Positions 60,178-64,000 of a stretch of DNA of 64,000 nucleotides are shown here, one piece after another (position 1 is the first letter of the stretch; every line of letters begins with the position of its first letter). Both the position numbers and the translations under genes were made by a program. Below the pieces are notes generated by a model, which worked only from the letters and a program-made list of their open reading frames with translations, ran no database searches and was not told the origin of the DNA. The stretch comes from JAMHWF01 sp048500255 (lineage in GTDB: Bacteria > Pseudomonadota > Gammaproteobacteria > Burkholderiales > Burkholderiaceae_C): positions 186,001 through 250,000 of the forward strand of contig JASNYH010000002.1 in the NCBI GenBank assembly GCA_048500255.1, read 5' to 3'.

Positions 60178-62472
60178 ATGGCCACCTACGAAGAGAAGCG
60201 CGCCGAGCTGCGGCGCCAAGCGCTCGAGTACCACGAGTTCCCGACGCCGGGCAAGGTGGCGATCATGGCGACCAAGCAACTGACGAACCAGCGCGACCTC
60301 GCGCTCGCCTATTCGCCGGGCGTCGCCGCGGCGTGCGAGGAGATCGTCGCCGACCCGGTCAACGCCTTTCGCTACACCTCGCGCGGCAACCTGGTCGCCG
60401 TCATTACCAACGGCACGGCCGTGCTCGGGCTCGGCGACATCGGCCCACTGGCCGCCAAGCCGGTGATGGAAGGCAAGGGCGTGCTGTTCAAGAAGTTCGC
60501 CGGCATCGACGTCTTCGACATCGAGGTCAACGAGACGAACCTCGATCGCCTCGTCGACGTGATCGCCGCGCTCGAGCCGACCTTCGGCGGCATCAACCTC
60601 GAAGACATCAAGGCGCCCGACTGCTTCTACGTCGAGCGCAAGCTGCGCGAGCGGCTGAAGATTCCCGTCTTCCACGACGACCAGCACGGCACGGCGATCG
60701 TCGTCGGCGCCGCGCTGCTCAACGGGCTGAAAGTCGTCGGCAAGGACATCCGCCAGGTCAAGCTCGTCGTCTCGGGCGCCGGTGCAGCGGCGCTCGCCTG
60801 CCTGCAGCTGCTGCTCAAGCTGGGCCTGCCGCGTCAGAACATCTGGGTCACCGATCTGGCCGGCGTCGTCCACGAAGGCCGCACCGAGCTGATGGACCCC
60901 GACAAGGCGCAGTTCGCGCAGCCGACGGCGATGCGCACGCTGGCCGAAGTGGTCGCCGGCGCCGATGTGTTTCTCGGCCTGTCGGCCGGCGGCGTCCTCA
61001 AGCCGGCGATGGTGGCGGCGATGGCGCCGCGTCCGCTCATCTTCGCGCTCGCCAACCCGATGCCAGAAATCATGCCGGAGGAGGCGCACGCCGTGCGCGG
61101 CGACATCGTGATGGCGACGGGCCGCACCGACTATCCGAACCAGGTCAACAACGTCCTGTGTTTCCCGTACATCTTCCGCGGCGCGCTCGACTGCGGTGCG
61201 ACGACGATCAACGACGAGATGGAGATCGCGGCCGTGCACGCGCTGGCCGAGTTGGCGCAGGCCGAACAGAGCGAAGTCGTCGCCGCTGCCTACGCCGGCC
61301 AGAACTTGAGCTTCGGCCCCGAGTACCTCATCCCCAAGCCCTTCGATCCGCGCCTGATGATCCGCCTCGCGCCGGCGGTGGCCCAGGCGGCGGCCGACAG
61401 CGGCGTCGCGCTGCGCCCGATCGACGACCACGAGGCCTACCGGCAGCGGCTGCAGGCCTTCGTCTATGCGTCGGGCACGACGATGAAGCCGATCTTCACG
61501 CTCGCCAGGCGCGCGCAGCACAAGCGCGTCGCCTATTGCGAGGGCGAGGAGGAGCGTGTGCTGCGCGCCGTGCAGGTCGTGCTCGACGAGGGGCTGGCGC
61601 GGCCGACTCTGATCGGTCGCCCCGCCGTCATCGCGCAGCGCTGCGAGAAGTTCGGCCTGCGCATGGTGGCGGGCCGCGACTACGACGTCGTCAACACCGA
61701 GCATGACCACCGCTATCGCGACTACTGGCAGACCTATCACCGCATGACGGAACGCAAGGGCGTCACGCAGCAGTTCGCCAAGATCGAGATGCGGCGCCGC
61801 CTCACGCTGATCGGCTCGATGCTGCTCGCCAAGGGCGAGGTCGACGGCATGCTCTGCGGCACTTGGGGCACAGCGGCGATGCACCTGCAGTACATCGACC
61901 AGGTCATCGGGCGGCGCGAGGGAGTGAACACCTACGCCTGCATGAACGGCGTGATCCTGCCATCGCGTCAGGTGTACCTCGTCGACACCCACATCAACTA
62001 CGACCCCACGGCCGAGCAACTCGCCGAAATCACGGTGTTGGCGGCCGAGGAGCTGATGCGCTTCGGCGTGCAGCCCAAGGCGGCGCTGCTTTCGCACTCC
62101 AACTTCGGCTCGAGCAACCAACCGTCGGCCCTCAAGATGCGCGACGCGCTCGCGCTGGTGCACCGCCGCGCGCCCTGGCTCGAGATCGACGGCGAGATGC
62201 ATGGCGATGCGGCGCTCGATGCCGACTATCGCGAGCAGCTGATGCCGCGCGGCACGCTGGCCGGCGAGGCCAACCTGCTGGTGCTGCCCAACATCGATGC
62301 CGCCAACATCGCCTACAACCTGCTGAAGACGGCCGCCGGCAACGGCATCGCGATCGGCCCGGTGCTGCTCGGCGCCGCCAAGCCGGCGCACATCCTGACG
62401 CCGTCGGCGACGGTACGCCGGCTGGTCAACATGACGGCGCTGGCCGTCGCCGACGCCAACGCCGCGCGCTGA
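60178..62472 (+). CDS. maeB: NADP-dependent malic enzyme with phosphotransacetylase-like domain
   Basis: Protein of 764 residues. The malic enzyme domain spans about 1-420: LALAYSPGVAAACEEI, the metal-binding IPVFHDDQHGTAIVV, and the nucleotide-binding VVSGAGAAALACL. The C-terminal 330 residues form a PTA-like domain (KRVAYCEGEEERVLRA onward), which in MaeB is regulatory and not catalytic. It decarboxylates malate to pyruvate with NADPH production. The start MATYEEKR was chosen because family homology begins there. A weak terminator follows at 62527. Confidence 0.96.
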   Translation: MATYEEKRAELRRQALEYHEFPTPGKVAIMATKQLTNQRDLALAYSPGVAAACEEIVADPVNAFRYTSRGNLVAVITNGTAVLGLGDIGPLAAKPVMEGKGVLFKKFAGIDVFDIEVNETNLDRLVDVIAALEPTFGGINLEDIKAPDCFYVERKLRERLKIPVFHDDQHGTAIVVGAALLNGLKVVGKDIRQVKLVVSGAGAAALACLQLLLKLGLPRQNIWVTDLAGVVHEGRTELMDPDKAQFAQPTAMRTLAEVVAGADVFLGLSAGGVLKPAMVAAMAPRPLIFALANPMPEIMPEEAHAVRGDIVMATGRTDYPNQVNNVLCFPYIFRGALDCGATTINDEMEIAAVHALAELAQAEQSEVVAAAYAGQNLSFGPEYLIPKPFDPRLMIRLAPAVAQAAADSGVALRPIDDHEAYRQRLQAFVYASGTTMKPIFTLARRAQHKRVAYCEGEEERVLRAVQVVLDEGLARPTLIGRPAVIAQRCEKFGLRMVAGRDYDVVNTEHDHRYRDYWQTYHRMTERKGVTQQFAKIEMRRRLTLIGSMLLAKGEVDGMLCGTWGTAAMHLQYIDQVIGRREGVNTYACMNGVILPSRQVYLVDTHINYDPTAEQLAEITVLAAEELMRFGVQPKAALLSHSNFGSSNQPSALKMRDALALVHRRAPWLEIDGEMHGDAALDADYREQLMPRGTLAGEANLLVLPNIDAANIAYNLLKTAAGNGIAIGPVLLGAAKPAHILTPSATVRRLVNMTALAVADANAAR

Positions 62473-62526
62473 GTCGCACCTACGGCGCTCGAGATCGAGA
62501 ATGTAAGCAGATACTTAATTCCCGCA

Positions 62527-62563
62527 GGCGCTGCCCTTTTTTGAGGCAGCGCCTTGAGCTTTT
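62527..62563 (+). terminator. possible terminator after maeB
   Basis: A 9-bp perfect inverted repeat, GGCGCTGCC (62527-62535) and GGCAGCGCC (62545-62553), has a 9-base loop of mostly T and is followed by TTGAGCTTTT. The T-tract is interrupted, so it is weaker than the hpf terminator. It lies 55 bases after the maeB stop. Confidence 0.55.
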
Positions 62564-62582
62564 CGGGCCGTTTCTGTACCAT
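62554..62582 (+). promoter_or_regulatory. candidate promoter of the RNase-barstar pair
   Basis: TTGAGC (62554-62559) and TACCAT (62577-62582) are separated by 17 bases and match four of six consensus positions each. The start would be near 62589, about 20 bases before the RNase GTG. The -35 abuts the maeB terminator stem. Confidence 0.4.
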
Positions 62583-62609
62583 TGCGGCTTCGAATTTCAG
62601 GGATAACCC

Positions 62610-63032
62610 GTGTTTGTCTCCGGTGCACTGCGCGGGGGGCGGTCTCTACGCAAGTTGGGGCTTGCTCTCTCGATTGCGGTGCTGGCGGTATCGGCCGGAG
62701 CGCTCCCCGAAGCATCGCGCGCCAGAGAGCCGGCGCCTCCACCGGAGGTCGTCGCGCTGGCCGAGTTGCCCCGGGAAGCGAAAGCCACGCACGAACTGAT
62801 CCGTTCGGGCGGACCGTTTCCATATTCGAAGGACGGCAGCGTGTTCGCCAATCGCGAGCGACTGCTGCCCGCCGAGCGGCGCGGCTACTACCGCGAGTAC
62901 ACGGTGCGGACCTTCGGAGCGCGGGATCGGGGCGCCCGTCGCATCGTATGCGGCGGCTGGCGAATCCGGGCCCCCGAAACCTGCTACTACACCGACGACC
63001 ACTACGCGAGCTACCGGAGGATCGTTCCGTGA
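62610..63032 (+). CDS. secreted guanyl-specific ribonuclease, RNase Sa/barnase type
   Basis: Protein of 140 residues starting at GTG behind AGGGA. The signal peptide runs to about residue 31-38 (hydrophobic LGLALSIAVLAVSAGA). The catalytic domain resembles streptomycete RNase Sa: RRGYYREYTVRTFGARDRGA and then TDDHYASYRRIV. Aligning by eye to RNase Sa, Glu96, Arg107, Arg111 and His131 take the places of the four active-site residues Glu54, Arg65, Arg69 and His85, so it should cleave RNA after guanosine. Two cysteines (114, 125) are present. A barstar-like inhibitor gene follows 44 bases later. Confidence 0.92.
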   Translation: MFVSGALRGGRSLRKLGLALSIAVLAVSAGALPEASRAREPAPPPEVVALAELPREAKATHELIRSGGPFPYSKDGSVFANRERLLPAERRGYYREYTVRTFGARDRGARRIVCGGWRIRAPETCYYTDDHYASYRRIVP

Positions 63033-63076
63033 ACGTCGAGGCAGTCACGCTTCATTGACCAAGGAGGATCGCGACC

Positions 63077-63472
63077 ATGCTCTTGCAGACAGTCCGTCCG
63101 AACATCGTCCAATCGATCCGAGCCTATCGCGTCGAGGATCTGATGCAGACCGCCGGTGCGGTGGGCCATCACTTCCTCTATGCGAACCTGCAGAGCGCGC
63201 AGACCAAGCAGGACGTGCTGGAAGGCATCGCGCAGGCGTTCCTTTTCCCGGCGCACTTCGGCAAGAACCTCGACGCGCTGTACGACTGCATGACCGACCT
63301 GGTGCACAAGGCCGGCCAGCAGCCGGGATTCGTCGTCGTGCTCGAGCAGCTGCCCGACAACCCGCGCTTCGACCGCGAGGCGCGCGAGCAGTTGCTCGAC
63401 GTCTTTCGCGACGCGGCCGACTTCTGGGCCGAGCGCAAGGTCCCATTCAGGTGCTTCTATTCTTTTCAGTAG
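63077..63472 (+). CDS. barstar family ribonuclease inhibitor
   Basis: Protein of 131 residues, cytoplasmic (no signal). The barstar signature HFGKNLDALYDCMTDL is at 60-75; Asp66 and Asp70 correspond to barstar Asp35 and Asp39, which fill the barnase active site, and Tyr69 replaces Trp38. The N-terminal about 30 residues extend beyond the short Bacillus protein. A strong AAGGAGG precedes the ATG, in contrast to the weaker GTG-started RNase, which would favour inhibitor excess. It protects the cell from the RNase before export. Confidence 0.93.
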   Translation: MLLQTVRPNIVQSIRAYRVEDLMQTAGAVGHHFLYANLQSAQTKQDVLEGIAQAFLFPAHFGKNLDALYDCMTDLVHKAGQQPGFVVVLEQLPDNPRFDREAREQLLDVFRDAADFWAERKVPFRCFYSFQ

Positions 63473-63507
63473 CCCGCTCCCAGGAAAACGGGTCATGGGA
63501 GCGGGCG

Positions 63508-63645
63508 GTGGAAGTGGCCCAGAGCGTCGCCGACAAGCCGGCGAGCAAGAGCGGTGGCAAGAGCGCTGCCAACAGCAGCTTCGGCATGAACATGCCGCTG
63601 ATGAGCAGCGCGTTCGACACCTCGATGTGGCTGACGGCGGCCTGA
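63508..63645 (+). CDS. possible small ORF of 45 codons after barstar
   Basis: A GTG at 63508 with GGGAG upstream opens 45 codons (EVAQSVADKPASKSGG ... ending MWLTAA). Of the 45 codons, 42 end in G or C, as in real genes here, and the ORF stops 25 bases before a strong terminator. The product is Ser/Met/Ala/Asn-rich and matches nothing I know. It may be a small protein, a 3' remnant of a lost gene such as a phasin-like one, or chance. Its frame is also open upstream into barstar. Confidence 0.35.
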   Translation: MEVAQSVADKPASKSGGKSAANSSFGMNMPLMSSAFDTSMWLTAA

Positions 63646-63670
63646 GCGCCGGCGTCCAGCGCAACGACGA

Positions 63671-63695
63671 CGGCGGCCCGCGGGCCGCCGTTTTT
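63671..63695 (+). terminator. rho-independent terminator
   Basis: CGGCGGCCCGCGGGCCGCCG (63671-63690) is a perfect palindrome, able to form an 8-bp GC stem with a 4-base loop, followed by five T residues. It ends the RNase-barstar transcript. The opposite strand lacks a T-run, so it is less likely to terminate rsmA, whose stop is at 63701. Confidence 0.85.
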
Positions 63696-63700
63696 CTTGG

Positions 63701-64000
63701 TCAGGGCGCGCCGCCGACAGTGCGCGCGAGATCGAGGTAGTCGGCCACCGGCACCTCCTCGGCGCGACGCTGCAGATCGAACGGCACCGCCGCGCCGCGA
63801 GCGTCGAGCCAGCGCCCGAGCGTGTGGCGCAGCAGCTTGCGCCGCTGCGAGAAGGCGGTGGCGACGAGCTCGCCCAGCAGCGCCGCGTCGACGCCCGCCG
63901 GCGCCGGCAGCGGCACCATGCGCACGACGGCCGAGTCCACGCGCGGCGGCGGGTCGAAGGCCTCGGGCGGCACGTCGAGGACCGGCTCGATCGCATAGCG
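63701..64000 (-). CDS. rsmA: 16S rRNA dimethyladenosine transferase RsmA, C-terminal fragment
   Basis: The last 99 codons are present; the gene enters from the right edge. The residues RYAIEPVLDVPPEAFDPPP followed by RVDSAVVRM are the RsmA/KsgA signature, then VATAFSQRRKLLRHTLGRW, also conserved in KsgA. It dimethylates A1518 and A1519 of 16S rRNA. The N-terminal SAM domain is outside the window. Confidence 0.93.
   Translation of the reverse strand, partial: RYAIEPVLDVPPEAFDPPPRVDSAVVRMVPLPAPAGVDAALLGELVATAFSQRRKLLRHTLGRWLDARGAAVPFDLQRRAEEVPVADYLDLARTVGGAP

Overview
The window is chromosomal DNA from a high-GC (about 70% by eye) betaproteobacterium, most likely order Burkholderiales. The evidence is gene order: mnmG-rsmG-lysE-parA-parB, hpf-ptsN-hprK, fur/bamE-dapB-exbB-exbD-leuS-lptE-holA and glnE/yhdP-nitrilase are arrangements typical of that group. 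Genes are tightly packed, ATGA start/stop overlaps are common, and no tRNA, rRNA, IS transposase, prophage or CRISPR array is visible. Most of the window is housekeeping or ordinary accessory content.

Layout. 1-3153 (minus): operon of an exported trypsin-like protease, a MoxR ATPase, a DUF58 protein and the start of a BatA-like VWA protein. 3295-7738: small genes, including an NnrU membrane protein, a relic of a fumarylacetoacetate-hydrolase gene beside a 119-bp inverted-repeat element, a short conserved-looking protein, an SGNH hydrolase, an OpgC membrane acyltransferase-like protein and a methyltransferase with a signal peptide. 7791-13381: yejABEF peptide/microcin-type ABC importer. 13505-17296: second ABC importer (permease, ATPase, binding protein, permease). 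17322-21834: a LOG-like protein, then malonate genes (malonyl-CoA synthetase, a tripartite-tricarboxylate binding protein, malonyl-CoA decarboxylase). 21954-27576: mnmG, rsmG, lysE-type exporter, parA, an alpha/beta hydrolase and parB, with a perfect parS-like palindrome inside mnmG and a weaker one inside rsmG.

27652-32897: prkA-yeaH-spoVR stress operon behind a near-consensus sigma-54 promoter and a structured leader. Between yeaH and spoVR lie three head-to-tail copies of a 60-bp unit, each ending in a Shine-Dalgarno and ATG. 32928-42924: an FAD-linked oxidase, a nitrilase, a yhdP gene broken by three clustered frameshifts, glnE and a rhombosortase-like protease. 42899-46422: EamA transporter, GST, ferritin-like di-iron protein, CorA. 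46734-54955: hpf, ptsN, hprK, fur, bamE, dapB, exbB, exbD, leuS, lptE. 54955-62472: holA, a GGDEF-EAL protein, pncC-type amidase, pgpA, thiL, maeB. 62610-63472: a secreted RNase of the RNase Sa/barnase type with its barstar-like inhibitor. The window ends inside rsmA.

The most unusual items are the tandem start-codon repeats before spoVR, the secreted RNase-barstar pair with all active-site positions retained, the gene relic with its flanking inverted repeat, and the clustered lesions in yhdP. I see no convincing wholly new multi-gene system. Functions are inferred from motifs and remembered family features, with no database search.
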